From assembly GCA_038049695.1 (NCBI GenBank), contig CP142452.1:108199001-108263000 (forward strand): a DNA stretch of 64,000 nucleotides, written 5' to 3'. A program made the translations under genes and the position numbers. Below are positions 35,767 through 48,879 of the stretch, one piece after another (within the stretch, counting starts at the first letter, position 1; the number at the start of each line of letters is the position of its first letter). The stretch comes from Cinnamomum chago. Lineage: Eukaryota > Streptophyta > Magnoliopsida > Laurales > Lauraceae. The notes beneath the pieces are model-generated. The model worked only from the letters and a program-made list of their open reading frames with translations. It ran no database searches and was not told the origin of the DNA.

Positions 35767-38161
35767 CATCATTAAATATTAACGTGTCCCTGACGTGTCC
35801 GTGTCCTATTTTTTTGAGAAATGCCGTGTCGGCGTATCCGTGCTTCTTAGCCAACATGTCTGTGAGAGTCGGAGCTGAAGTTTGATGATCCTCTCAAACT
35901 ACGGCCATTATAACATATGAGACTGGAGAATGAAGAGGAATGAACCTAGGCCTGCTTCAAGGCTCACAAGATAAACAGGCGATGTTTAGAACTTTTTCTA
36001 TCAACGACCTGCTGGCACAGCAATCAGGCAGATGGGCCCTGGTCCTAATTTAGGTGCTGTCAATATTCTTGCCCAATCAGAAATGAGATTGGCTTGAACA
36101 ACACCACCCATTGGCTTCCTCTGTAGTACGCTTCATCATTCCTACACTTAATTCACTCCCATCATTCCTAATGCACTCAGGGAAAAGACTTACCAAATGC
36201 TTGTACCATGGCCTTTCAAAAAGCCCATCACTATCTGCAAATGCCCGTTCAGCCATCATTAATCTGTCATTCAGTTCTCTCACTTTTAGTGGGTCCTTCC
36301 ACTCCTTTCCCCACATCGATGCCTCACCACAGCTTTCTAATGCCTATAATAGTCGTGTCCGTTTATTACTTTTGAGTACCAAATGACAATACTTGCCCAA
36401 GTCCAATTTACCTAAATCAATAAAAAGTACTTGCTGCAGAAAAACAAGTGATACCTTTCTTTGTGAATTTATCTTGGTTGCTGCCTTCTTGAGCTCCTTT
36501 ATGGACTTGTACAAGGGAGTTAGGCTAGCAGACTTGCCTAAAATCTCTTCTTCTAATTCCTTTGTGCTACTCTGTTAGTCATTGACATCTTACTATGATA
36601 AAAGTGCACATGAATGCTGTATAGGTATGTGTCTAGTACACATACATGAATGTACACATGTGTGTGCAGGCACTTGAGTGTGAGCTGTGCATAAGAATGG
36701 ATGGAAGTGCTTACTTGGAGCTCGAAAGCATAGGAGAGATAATCAAAAGGCAGGACCTCTTCATCAGCCAGCTTGAGTGCAAGTAGTCCCCAAATGCTTG
36801 CAGCTATTTGAAGAAAAAGAGCAAAAAAGAACAGATATAATTGAAATTGAAATTAAAAGTCAGAGAGAGAGAGAGAGACATACATAAACAAAAACTATAT
36901 AAGCAAAAAGGTGTAAATTTTGGTTCTCTCTATTTTGTATAGTAGTGGGACAATCTAACGGTTGAGATGACAAGTCATGTCAAAGGTGGACATCAGTATC
37001 CAGGACAAAGGCAACAAGAACTCAAAACCTAAAAGAAGTTTTGTTCTTTTGTTAGTGTAGGGTAATGCAATGAAGCCTTTCGGTAACCACGTTGCATCAT
37101 TGGTGGAGCCCACTGAAAAAAGGTTTGTTTTGCTAGCTGTCTGATCAAAAAGTGAGGGAAAAGTCAATATAGAAACAGTCAATAGATCCTAATCACTGCA
37201 TTTCATCATACAACAGCAACATCTAATGAGATTTCACTTTTGATCAGACAACAGGCGACATTCGATGAGATTGATTTAAGCTAATCCTCTACAGCAACAT
37301 ACAAGCTTTAAAGACTCCTGTTTTATTTTAGATCATCCAAGGAGCTCAAGCCACCGAAAGCTACCAAACAGGTCCTAACCATTGCTTTGACAAAAATTAG
37401 GCCCTTAGGATCATCCTAACCCCTCAATCTTTGGGCCTCATGGCTTAACACGTTATAAGAAGAACAAGACAATTACCTGCAACATGCCTTTGGAATATTG
37501 GATCCCCAAATTTCTGCATCCAGATGAAATCGTCATATAGAGAGTGGTAAACTGGGCATCCTGCAGCAGATAAAGATATTCAGATATTAACAATAGGAAT
37601 ATCCAAAATATAAACATGTTGTTGGTTAAAAAGGAAAATTTCCATCTTCATTTATGCATGAAGTATTCATCATCACCACCACCATCATCCCAACTACCAC
37701 CACCATCATCATCCCAAATTGATTTATGTATGAAGTATTTGCTTTTTCATTAAACTACTAATTCATAAGGACGTGTATACATACATCCATGAGTATGTTT
37801 AGTCTAACGATGCACTTGATTCATCCATCAACACTATATTATCCACAAACGATATAAACTAGGGTACCTCCTCTTGATAAGGAGCAATTAACTCGTCCAT
37901 AATCAATGCAAAGATATGGTCACTGGAACCTTGCGCCTCTCTACAGGTAGTTCTCACACTCGTTACCGCTCCCTCATATATGTCTTTCATGATGTCAATA
38001 TAACATCTATTCCTTTTATCTAAAATCCACCAAATGAAATATTTAGGTACCTTATCGTAGGCTTTCTCTAATTTGATGAAGACCATAGGTAGATTTTTTT
38101 TTCTCTACAACAAATTGCATTCCATATCGACCAATATTTTAAACCATGAGTTTACACCTAC

Positions 38162-38193
<32 letters not shown>

Positions 38194-41100
38194 TCCCTTC
38201 CATTAGGAATCGCTAAAACATGGGGCAAACCGAGGTGGCCTACGTGGGTCTCATGTCTACCATCAAGTGTGTCGCAGTATTCAATTCACACTGAACCCTA
38301 ACTATTATCAATATTGTAGTCTCTGATTATTCCTCAACTTAAAGTAACCACAGTAACACCATCAATCCTTCTATCGAAAGAGTTCAGAAAATAACCTCTT
38401 GTGTTTAAATCTTAGTTAACTAATATACTACTTCTGGGATTATATACAGAAGAAAGATAGAAATACCTATAATACTTCATGAGGGAAAAAATTAACTTTC
38501 AAATAAAACAGGGAAACATTTTACATGGATACCTCCTCCAAAGAACATGTCAACTGCGGGAACTCCAACATGTTGGATGAAAGCGGCAAAATCCGACCCC
38601 CCACCTCCTAACCTCCCAATCTTCATGGATCAGAATAAACAGTGTCAATGCAATGAATACCATTAATATATTCACTACTAGAGTTATTTAACAATGAAAA
38701 CCCAAAATCCACCTCCAGTCAAGTCAATAGACATGTAGCTCAAGTAACTTTCGCATTTGAGAAATTTCTTAAATAGAAGTTCAGTGTACATGGAGATTTA
38801 CTAGAACTTGACTAAAACATGGTACACAGATCTGCTAAAAGTACCTACCATGGGGAAATCCTCAGACCTGGTCCATGATTCATAAACTGTTTGTGAGGAG
38901 TCATCTGGGTCCTGAACCTTCAAAGAAGGGAAATTGGAAAAGATTTTGTAGCCTTTATAAGAGAAGAATTGTAATAAAAAGTGAATTACCAGAAATTAAC
39001 AATAATAGTTAGAAACCTGTTGAGTGACATGTTTGAGTAGTTTGTCTATCTGAGGAGTGGAAGAGGCATGAAATCCAGGACCAGATACAGCAGAATCTAC
39101 ATTGAGATAAGCAACAGCCCTTGAGGACAACAGTTCCTTGTTCTCTTCGACCCATTCTGTTGATCCTATCTGAAAATTTCATATATGAAATAGATGCTTC
39201 CCAAAAATTAAAAAAGAATATAAATAAAGAGACAAATGGATAGAACCCTGAAGCGGTGTTCCACCATCAATCACATTGCAACTAATCGTAAATGATCTTT
39301 ATCCGGATGTATAGATAGCCCACATCATCAATTATTGTCGTCCATTCGGTTCAAAGCACTATATTTTTTTTAATGTCACCTTTTAGGCTTATAGCAATCA
39401 ATAATGTGCAACTTGAGCAATCTAGATCACTTGTTTGGAGGAAGGAAAAAAGAAGTCCATAACCATCCATTTGATGATCCCTCTCACCACTGGATTTCTT
39501 GTAGCTTGATCAAATTATACTAATCATCCCAATTAATAATGTGCAACTTGAGCAATCTAGATCACTTGTTTGGAGGAAGGAAAAAAGAAGGCCATAACCA
39601 TCCATTTGATGATCCCTCTCACCACTGGATTTCTTGTAGCTTGATCAAATTATACTAATCATCCCAATTAATAATGTGCAACTTGAGCAATCTAGATCAC
39701 TTGTTTGGAGGAAGGAAAAAAGAAGGCCATAACCATCCATTTGATGATCCCTCTCACCACTGGATTTCTTCCCAATCAATGGTTCAAGAAACAAACAGTT
39801 AATGTATGGAAAATGTTAAGATGGTTAGATCATCTGATCGATGTATGAGAGAGAGAGAGAGACCAGTCCAAACTCCTCAGCATCCCAGTTGCACAACAAA
39901 ATGGTTCGCCGAGGTCTCCATCCTCTTTTATGCAACTTCCCCAGCCTCCGTGCTACCTATAATAATCAAGTAATACGACATAACATAATAAGAAAAATAA
40001 ATGGATATGATAATGACAGCATGGAGATGATTGTTTGGACCTCCCATCTACCAAAAGATGCATTAGGTGCTGTGATGAGGAATTGAGCCCCATCGATTGG
40101 CATAATGCAAATCAGCCAAACTAAACTGCTCATGGTGTAGGGAAACATATGTTTTGCAATTATTATCCAAAGATGTCCCTTCCGTGTATGGTACAGAACC
40201 ACAGGGGAAGGAGTTGTTTTAGACATATTGTTATCTTTCCTCCAGATAGCCCTTCACTGTGGTTGAGGGCTAGCTCATAAAACTCAAATTTGAGATATAA
40301 AATGGCCAAGCTCAAGAAAAGAGAACAATCTTAAAATGCCACTACAAATTCTGAATGCATATGGCTTAAATGCATGCATTAGTCACCTTAGAGTCTTCAT
40401 TTCAGATGTGGTCGGATAGCCACTGTAAATTAACTAAGGCACCAGAAAAAACCTTGCCTTTTTGTCATTGACTGTTCTTTCATCACACTACTACAGATAA
40501 ATTTAGTGGATGCACATATAAGAATGTGTGGGCATTGATAATAAATTCAAGGATGGCAAATTTAGATGATATTATATTATATCCATGTTGATTGAGAAAA
40601 CTAGCACTACCCTTTTGAATTTTGATCTCTTATCTTTTGAGGCATGTCTTCTTGTTTCATTTTTCCAAGCAGGAACTGATTATCTCTTTATAGGTATTGC
40701 GATGAATGCATTTTGCCTTATAACCAAAATAACAAGCCATACCTCAAGTAAAGCTGCAGTTCCACTGTTAGGATCAACCGCACCAAATGTCCATGCATCA
40801 CGATGATTACCAAGAATGACATATCTGTAAATAGCAAAAAATTAGCTATAAAATTGATGATAATGTCCTTGATGTAGTACACAGTCACAAACGCAGCCCC
40901 AAAGATATTGCTGCTAACATACCAGCTGGAAGGGGAAAATGATGCTTATCAGGCTAATTATGTTGCTAAAAAAATTTCAATGGATGTCTGTGAACTGATG
41001 TAAGAAGAAAGGACTTAGGCAAGGAAGGAGAAGCCAAGGGGCTGAAGAAAGACTAGGGCCATTTTTACTCTAGTCTCTAACAATAGAATCACCAAGGAAC

Positions 41101-44100
41101 ACAAATTCTTTGATATTCATATTTCTTTCATATGAGTGTCAACTGACGAGGAATATCACTATGCTGCTTGGTTTCCTGAACAGAACATAGTCCAGGGAAT
41201 CCAGGTTGTAATCAGATATTGTTAGGTGATCCTTAGCATTGATGTGATAAGTAGAATCAGAAAAGAAGAGTGACAAGGATGCTGCAACTGTTACTTTAGA
41301 CCCTGCATCTCCTAAACGTAAGAAGGAAAGCAACACTAGAAACTACTAGGATGAAACTTGCTTGGATGCTGCCTTGAACAATGAACCCCAAATTTACTCA
41401 AATCCCGGATTTGTCGAAACTATGCAAAATACTAAATACCAAAAAATCCCTTGCTTACCACCAATTTGTAGGGCCTTATAAATCAAACATGACCTTTTTG
41501 GCCTGAAGACCCCAAGGAAAGAGAAAGGATGTACACATCTAATAAGGCTGATGTGTCAGTAAAGATAGGTGCACTCCTCTCTCTTCCTACACAAATTAGA
41601 CAGTGATAAGAGGGACAGATTCCATCATTGCAGTATGCCATTGGTTAGAATTTATTGATACCAGTGTCAGCCCTGGGCTCTAGTTATGTACAAATGCGAC
41701 AGCCCTGCTCTCTAGTTATGTACAAATAAGGCTTTAGTGATCTAGATTATTCTTCTGAATGAACTATGGCTCAAAAACTTTCAATTTGAGAAAAACCTAA
41801 ACATTCGGTATTTGATCTTCTTTTCATTGAATGCAAGACATTGTACTTCTTTTCATTGTACTGAAACCATTGTTGTATTCTTGTTTAATCTTCTATTAGC
41901 AAGCTACTAAAAGAAGGGATAGAATTGTCATAGAGCAAACATTTGGGGCCTGTTTCTTTACATGAGGAGAGTAAAAGGAAAGTAGGGGCCAACTCACGAA
42001 TAAAGGAGAGAGGAGGGATTAAAGTAAAAAAACCACTAGAAGACCATTCAAGTTCTCCCCAAGCTATTAAACTTTGGAGATGGAGATAAAGTGGGACCAC
42101 ATAAAGCTTAATTCTTCCTACAAACAGACCACAACGTAAAATGCAACAAAGACCACGACTATTAGGATTTAGGACACAACGAGGCCAACACCATAACCAT
42201 TCATTGTGACATGACCATTCAACAAAAGTGGCATAGTCGCCAAGCCAGCACATAGTGCAGTGGTAAGGCATCCTTCCGTCATAAGAGAGATGCATGGATC
42301 AAGTTTGTTAGGACCAGTTTACTGTTATTCTCCAATAAAGCAAAATAAAAGAAATGAGCTGGTTAGACAACAAAGTATCCCAATATTCAAAAACCCACAA
42401 GGAATTCATAACTAGTGGATTCCCCATGATGAACTGTATAGAGGGGGTGCGTTCAGCATTGGATAAAGCAGTACACATAAGCAATCCACAAATTCTGTGA
42501 CCACATTTAGATCCACATACTGAACCAGTGAAGCGGAAGCGGATAAGGTTTTGCATTCGTTCGACCTTTCCAGCATTTACAATGGATAATATTGAGGGGC
42601 TACAAGCGTAGTGCTAAACCCTCTTTTCACCTTATCCGACACAAGCTCTTAAGTAAATCCTCCACTTGTTAGCTGCCTGCTCCAAACAAGTCCCTATCCC
42701 ACCTAAGGGGCTGGGACCCCAAGAGACTCACACATGCGAGGTAATGGGAACTCGCACATATGAGGAAATGCAACTCACACATGTGAGGTAATAGCAACTC
42801 ACATATGCAAGGAATGAGAACCGCCACTCCTTACCACTGGGGTAACCGTTATCCGAACAAGTCCTATATGCTACCACTCAACTGCTAGGAAGACCTCTTC
42901 AATTAGACAAATGCCAGCACTAACAACAAACTCTAGACATTTCATAAGATAGCTAAGAAAGCAAATATTGTCTTAAGGAGCTAAGCTAAGTAACTGTTAG
43001 TGGAGTTACATAAAGTAAAGAAAGACTGACCTGTCTGGTTCTTCTACTCCTTGGATCACGCCAAAAACATTTTGGATTGTAGTTATGCTCTGAGTCCCCT
43101 GAAATTTTCAATCACAACCCCACCAATTCCATTTTAGTGAAACCAAAAGGCCCCCGAAAGGTTGCATTCTAGAGATAAGATCCAAAAGAGAAAAAATGAA
43201 AAGAAAAGTGCTTGACTGTATCTTTTGACATGAAAATAGTGCTGGCTACTCCAAATGGGTCCCAAAATTTTCCAATTCACAGGACTACAACAAACCCAAG
43301 TCAGAAATTTTAGCGTACACACATCAAACAGCATCAGAAAGAGAACAAAACCATTGTGGCCAATTGCATGCAAACCATTTCCCAAGCATGGATTATCTTA
43401 CATTGTAGGTGAGGTTGAGAACTCCTGGACCTGGGCCAACCCTGTAGACGAGGTCATGGGCCCCACCCTGCCAATCGTCAGGCGCCACGTGTCCTCCGAT
43501 CGCCCGTAGGATTGCCTCGCCGTCGGCCGATGACACTGGCAGGGACGGGATGGGTGGGGCCCACCCAGAGGACCCCACTTCTTCATCGGACGTCCTCTCA
43601 CACGATCGAGTACTGGGCCACCCGGGTGTGGTCGGATCGCCGGAACCGGAATAAACGGTTCCCACCTGGACCCCACTTGGCGGCATCCACTCCTCGTCGG
43701 GGAACCACCTCCGGTCGCCGCCGTAGTCTTTGGAATCCGTATACAAGACCACCCCAACAGCGCCGGCGTCGTGCGCATTCCGGACAATATCTCCCCGGAA
43801 AACCTTGCCGTACCTGGCCAAGACGACGGCGCCGGAAACGTAGACACCCATCTCCGTCAACCTCTCGAAATCCTCCACGCGTCCATAGTTCACGTACGCC
43901 ACGTGGCCGACGGAGGACCCCGACCTGGCGTAGGCGTGGAACGTGGGTATGGCCTGGCCGGCGACGTCGGCATGGGGGCCGCCGGGGTACGGCTCCTGGC
44001 GGAGGGAGAAGGTGGCTGGAGGGTGGGGAGGGAGAGTCAGCGAGAGGGAGCGAGATACGGGATACGGTAGGGATACGTCGTAGGATACTGTGCGTGTACT

Positions 44101-44403
44101 TATACCGAATGAGGAGAGGGTGGAGATGACATGGGCGGCGGCGTTAGCGTTGGCCGGAGATCCGGCGACGTGGGGGTGGCGAGTAAGGGAGAGGAGGTGG
44201 TAGGGGATGGTGGCGTTCGAGGCGGAGGAGATGTAAAGGGAGTGGTAGGTTGATTTAGGAGGAGGAGATAATAAAGATATGGTGAAGAGGATGGAGATGA
44301 ACAAGGCAATAATGGCGGTATTTGTAGTTGAAAGTTTGAATATTGGTGGTTTTTCTCCTGCAAGGTGGTTTTCTTTGAATCTAGATGGTCTGAGGGAAGT
44401 CAT
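34766..44403 (-). CDS. LAMP1: Probable glutamate carboxypeptidase, LAMP1 type (M28 metallopeptidase)
   Basis: Minus-strand exons in order: 44403-43402, 43098-43031, 40824-40743, 39956-39864, 39169-39017, 38917-38849, 38620-38533, 37560-37477, 36803-36715, 36571-36455, 36343-36194, 34948-34766. They total 2178 nt, or 725 aa plus TGA, and are all in phase. It is the plant relative of human glutamate carboxypeptidase II and of Arabidopsis AMP1, an ER type II membrane protein linked to meristem and cytokinin control. A signal anchor lies near residues 29-45, then a PA domain, the M28 peptidase domain and the C-terminal dimerisation domain. Zinc ligands predicted from GCPII are all there: H364 (GNHRDAW), D374 (GAVDPNSGT), E412, D440 (LNVDSAV) and H524 (VYHSLYDDF). 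The general base is E411 in WDAEEFG. Sequence matches LAMP1 better than AMP1, for example in [17 protein letters not shown] and MMAERAF. Exon 1 is GC-rich and unlike the AT-rich introns. Confidence 0.95.
35256..35850. mobile_element. hAT-like element, 595 bp, in the last LAMP1 intron
   Basis: Perfect 8-bp direct repeats CCAACATG (35248-35255 and 35851-35858). Inverted ends are CTAGGAAGCACGGACAC and the complement of TATCCGTGCTTCTTAG. Subterminal regions are packed with GTGTCGGACACG-like motifs, which recur in the same and opposite orientation. A TTA trinucleotide microsatellite lies inside (about 35724-35766). No transposase is encoded. Confidence 0.85.
37800..38095 (-). pseudogene. LINE (non-LTR) reverse-transcriptase fragment
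   Basis: The minus-strand frame at 37859-38086 reads [14 protein letters not shown], then [14 protein letters not shown]-like sequence and [17 protein letters not shown], which are consecutive blocks of plant LINE-type reverse transcriptases. The block that normally carries HQGSALSPYLF is largely deleted, and the following catalytic FADD region (about 37800-37858) is mutated and out of frame. It is a dead fragment in LAMP1 intron 7. Confidence 0.8.
38167..38193. repeat. GA microsatellite
   Basis: About 13 GA units in LAMP1 intron 7, near the LINE fragment. Confidence 0.85.
39406..39770. repeat. 135-bp tandem repeat, 2.7 copies, in LAMP1 intron 4
   Basis: GTGCAACTTGAGCAATCTAG starts at 39406, 39541 and 39676, a period of exactly 135 bp. 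Copies are almost identical; one visible change is AAGTCC to AAGGCC between copy 1 and the others. Copy 3 stops at TGGATTTCTT near 39770. High identity suggests a recent expansion. Confidence 0.9.
40825..43030 (-). other. LAMP1 intron 2
   Basis: 2.2 kb without recognisable coding sequence. It contains four diverged units of about 24 bp with the core ACTCACACATGTGAGG (42724-42825). A short tRNA-promoter-like stretch near 42250-42300 was not strong enough to call. Confidence 0.5.
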
Positions 44404-44489
44404 TTATAAGGAAATATTAGTTTTTTCTTTGCATACATGCACTACACTATAAGAAGAGAGAGAGAGACAGTAAGAAATACATTGAGGGA

Positions 44490-44497
44490 TATATATA
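44490..44497 (-). promoter_or_regulatory. TATA-box candidate of LAMP1
   Basis: TATATATA on the minus strand about 87 bp upstream of the LAMP1 ATG, with a CT-rich leader between. Motif and spacing suit a core promoter. Confidence 0.45.
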
Positions 44498-45831
44498 GAG
44501 AGAGGTAGTACAGAAGATGAAATTGGTGTGAGTTTGCTGCAGCATATAAACAGGATGAAGGAGAAGAAAACCAAAATGAAACAAAAGGGATTCATTTTGG
44601 AAAAAAAACAGTATTACAATTGCATAAAAATGGTACAGTGGATTTGAGAGAGGACAAAATATTCTCCAACTCTAGCAGGAGAGAGGATGGAGCATGTGAG
44701 TGGGCTAATTGGATAAAAAGGGTTTCTTGTTGATTGGATGTTTATCTTAAATAAATTGAAATGACTCTTACAGGAATCAAAGTTTAGGGCCAATTGTAAC
44801 TACACTGGCATCTAATGAATGTTGGTTTTATGATTTTTAGATTGGATGAACAGTAATATTGAAGTGGCTTTACTGCTTTGATAGATGGCTAATTTAAAAT
44901 TCTTCCTTGAATCTAGTGGAATTGATGGAGTTTATAAATATGAGAGGTTTTCATTTTGGGAAAAAATAGAAAAGACTATAGAACCGCATCGAGGATTAGA
45001 GTACTCTTCTCAAGTTTATATAATTATATGCACAGTAAAAACAATTAGTGTAGAAGTTTCTTTGCTCCATGAAAAGCAAGTTTAGATGTCATGATTAGAG
45101 ACTAAAAATCTCATACAGCAGCAGCACGTAAGATTTATCATCTCCTATATGATTAAAATATGTCCCTGATAGTATAGTTTTGTCCTCAACACAAAGCTCT
45201 AATATAGATACATTTGATTCCAGTGAGCTCGTAAAATTTTTCTATACTCAAGATCTTGATGATAATGAAGCCATGTATTCTCTGCCCTCTTCGCCCTCTT
45301 TTATATGTTCCAAGGAAGTCGCCAAGTTATTGGAGGCTACTTAGCTTGCTTTATCTAATTACTAGAATTTGAAAAACTTTAAAATCCTCAAAATACACCT
45401 CCGAGTCGTTAGATGGGTGCCAATTTTGAAATCTACCAATGTGTAGACTTTTATTTGAAAGTAAAAAAATGTGAGGCAAGAAATTTGAGCAGTTTAGATT
45501 TCATCGGTAAGGCCCAGTTATGATTGCACCAAGAATTCTATAAGTTCAGCCATGAGAGGGTCCAGATTTTAGGCCAATGCAATTCTAAATAAGTACCAAT
45601 GGGAAGTTGTGAGATTTCTTGAAAACTTGGGCCACTAGTGGGTAACTTGCCATTCTTTTTTTCTTTTTCTTTTTTTTATGGCTAAAGAAGGAACTGTCAT
45701 ATTAATAGTGTCGGACGCGTGATGAGGCGTCAGATACAGCGAAATCGTAGAAACAAAACAGTGAAAGCAAAGTGAAACACAGAAACGAAAGAAAAGTAAG
45801 AAGACGGTAAACAGGATAAAAACCAAAGTAA

Positions 45832-46185
45832 GTAGGATCGTTAACGGGTCGGTTTGGAACCGTCAAGAAGAATATAGAATTGGATCCGGACTCGCAATCA
45901 TTTTGGAACTGATTTCTTGGCTTCGAAATCGGAACCAGATACATATATGAGATAGGTCTGGATCCGGATCCACGTTTAGATATAATATAATATTAAAAAA
46001 AACATAGTTTTAGGAGAAATTTTCAAAAATTGAGGTAACATCTCGGGTTTCGGGTCCACACGTCCGAACAAAGGTGGAATCCGATTCGGACCCAGACTCA
46101 TTTACCGAGTCTAAATAAGGACCCATATCTAATTTTTAATTGGTTGAAACCATCGGCTAATCGAAAAATCGGATTACTCATTTAC
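45832..46185. mobile_element. Relic of the GGTTGCAAACGGG hAT-like family
   Basis: The left side, TAGGATCGTTAACGGGTC, and the right side, AATCGGATTACTCATTTAC, align with the ends of the 522-bp element at 32256-32777. Shared internal features are GGTTTGGAACCG, GGATCCGGATCC and ATTGGTTGAAACC-type blocks. No target-site duplication could be identified, so the boundaries are approximate. Confidence 0.5.
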
Positions 46186-47779
46186 TTAAAAAAAAAAAAG
46201 AAGCAAGCAATCCCCAAAAACATCCTGGATGCGCGCCACATCGCATGATAGGCCTCCATTTCATCATGTTATTGTTGGCAAGTGTTTCGTCCCTAAAGCC
46301 ACCCGTTCGGTAACTTGCCCATTCTTGAAAATTCATTTGCTTGGCAGGAAAGCCCTTACCAGTTACAATCAACCCACAAAAAGGAGAAAAAGAGAAGCAA
46401 ATACGTTAACGAGTTGCTCAATGGGGTGATGACATCATCCTCGTTTTTTGTCATGTGGCATGGTCAAACTTGAAATCCCTGTGATCACTTTGGTGGGCCC
46501 ACATGTCTACGTCGGTGGGCCCCATCATTCACCTGGTACTCCATGTGTGGGCAGGAACAAACGCCAGGAATCCCTACTCCATACTGTATATCATATATAT
46601 CATGTCCTTATGTAACCTTCTTTTTTTTTTCCTCTTTAATACGGTGTGGGGACGTTTTATATTTTTCCCATCAATCTCTTTCTTCTCCCTCTTCTTTCTT
46701 ATGAGTCTTTTTCAATTGTCTTTACAGTGAAAATGGAATCTCTCCTCTCTCTCTCTCTCTCTCGCTCGCATCTGCACAGGTGCAGGGAAAGGAATTTGCT
46801 CTCCACTCGTCCCACTCTCACCGGCCCACAACACCATGGATAGATCTTTGGTGCTGCCTCAAAAGGTGGACCAATTAACTTCAGCAGCGGACTCATAATT
46901 TTCTTTTGAAGGGTGCAATCCTATTAGGTAGTTTGATTTTGAGAAGTAAACTAGAATTTTCACGCGGATATTGAGGGTGGACTTACTATTTTTATTGGAT
47001 TTTTGAAAATGGATTTAAAATTTTCATATAGATTTTAGAAGGCAAGTGACAGGTCGGATAATTCCGATGTGCGTCTACTTGGGTCCACTACTGACCCATC
47101 TTGTGGTGGAGCACTAATAAGAAGCACACAGAGGTGAGCTTGGATTCTGGACATCGTACAAGTGGAAAAGAATTAGTGATAAGGGGAGCTTTATATGGTT
47201 GATTCCTTTATCATACAAATGCACCCTAATACCTTGCATGATTTTACGTGAAAAATGAGTTTTAGATGGTGGGTCCCACCCCCTGCGTGGTTGGGAATTG
47301 GGGAATTTCCCACAATCCAAGGCCCTATATGCAAGATAAATGGATTGGTAAGGAAGATTGACAAGTTAAAAAAAATACCCATAGTCAGTGCACTTATGGG
47401 GTTGTTCAGCTTGATGGGTGAACCATCTTGTCTGGGCCTCATAATTTAGATGGTGGGTCCCACCTCATGCCTGGTTGGATGTACCATATCTTCTTTGTTT
47501 GGTAGAACATCTCCTCTTAACATGATTTTCATTGTTATAATATTTAGTGTAGGAACTGTTATAAGAGTGATTACTTGTCGAAAAATAATGATAAAAACAA
47601 TGATAACAAAAGCAAAAAACAGAAACAAGAATAATGTAACTATAGTTAATATGACAATGACAGCCATAACAATGGCATTAATGATGGTTATACCAGATAA
47701 TAATGTCAAAAAATAGCCCTCTTCTACCTGATGCTAAAAAGATTAAAGATTAGATACTCGGCCGTTTCTTTATCAGAAT

Positions 47780-48180
47780 TTTAAGAATTTATGTCCGAGA
47801 GAATTTCAATATTTCCAAAAGCTGTCCCTTTTAGTGGAATTCCAAATTCCTCTTTTTAATAAAGGATTTGAGATTCCAACAAATGATACAGAGAGTGGAA
47901 TTCCAAGAATTCCATAGGTCTTATATATTTATTAGAATTCCTTACTAGAATTCTAGTGGTTGGAGTTTTTGAGACATGATGTCTCTTGGCATTTCCAAAT
48001 CTCTTGTTTCTTAACAAGAATTTATGAATTGGCCTTTAGAGATTCAGGAATTCCACCTTCTTTGTATTTTGGTAGAATTCCAAAATGCTCATGCCCGTAG
48101 GAGGATTTAGGAATTCCACATGTCTAGGAATTTAAGAATTTCTCATACAAAAATTCCCGGAATTCTAATAAATAAATAGG
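47780..48180. repeat. GAATTCC-rich degenerate repeat region
   Basis: Short blocks such as GGAATTCCAA, AGAATTCC and AAGAATTTATG recur every 30-60 bp in both orientations. It looks like a decayed minisatellite related in theme to the array at 19875-20255, though in the other orientation. Confidence 0.45.
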
Positions 48181-48879
48181 CCCAAAAAGGTCTTTTGAGT
48201 AGTTGGAATTTGAAACTCTAAAAAAAAACAGCATTTCAAATGTCGAAGGTAAGATGTCACATCATGTCCAAAAAACACCCCAACCTCCCAAATTCTAGTC
48301 ATAAAGGTAAGTCGAACCTTGATACAAACCATTTTACATATGATGTTATTCACCATCTAAACTAGAAGATTATCTAAGTAGAAAAGGAATTTTAGTATTA
48401 GCAATGTAGCCCACATTGCTCACATGGCCATTTTGGTGGGCCAACTTGGACGACCAGCAAAATTAAGGTTTTCATATTAGAGACTTCTGATCATAGCACT
48501 TCTCATAGTGTATTTAGTAATTTAGGAAAGTTATTGGACAGAGAATTTCCAATTGCTAATATAAGAGGTTTTTGAAACTTATTACAAGAAGGATTCCAAG
48601 ATAGAATAGGTCTTGTGTAAAAAAAGGTCTTCTGATTACCATATCTTAAAAAATCTGTGATTAAATCCCTATCTTCTGATTGCGTAGAAGAAGATAGTGT
48701 AGTATATACATATCCTCCAGATTGATCAAGGTGTCTGCAGAGAATAAGAGTTAGTCATTAAACCAGGTACACATCTATGATTCAATCTTATGTTTCATTG
48801 ATCAAACCTATGCTATTTTATAAAAATTGTGTTCTATCTGAACCATCCTCTCTAGCTTTCTCCACTACTCTCTACTCAA

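Noticed and set aside
42236-42305. GTGCAGTGGTAAGGCATCC, similar to a tRNA D-arm
   Set aside because: The rest does not fold as a tRNA and no target-site duplication is visible.
43512-44129. 205-codon open frame on the + strand opposite LAMP1 exon 1
   Set aside because: It is Arg/Pro-rich shadow coding from a GC-rich exon; the minus strand is clearly the M28 peptidase gene.
47446-47716. Overlapping open frames on both strands
   Set aside because: Both come from low-complexity ATAAT/ATGATA sequence and encode Ile/Val/Thr-rich strings.
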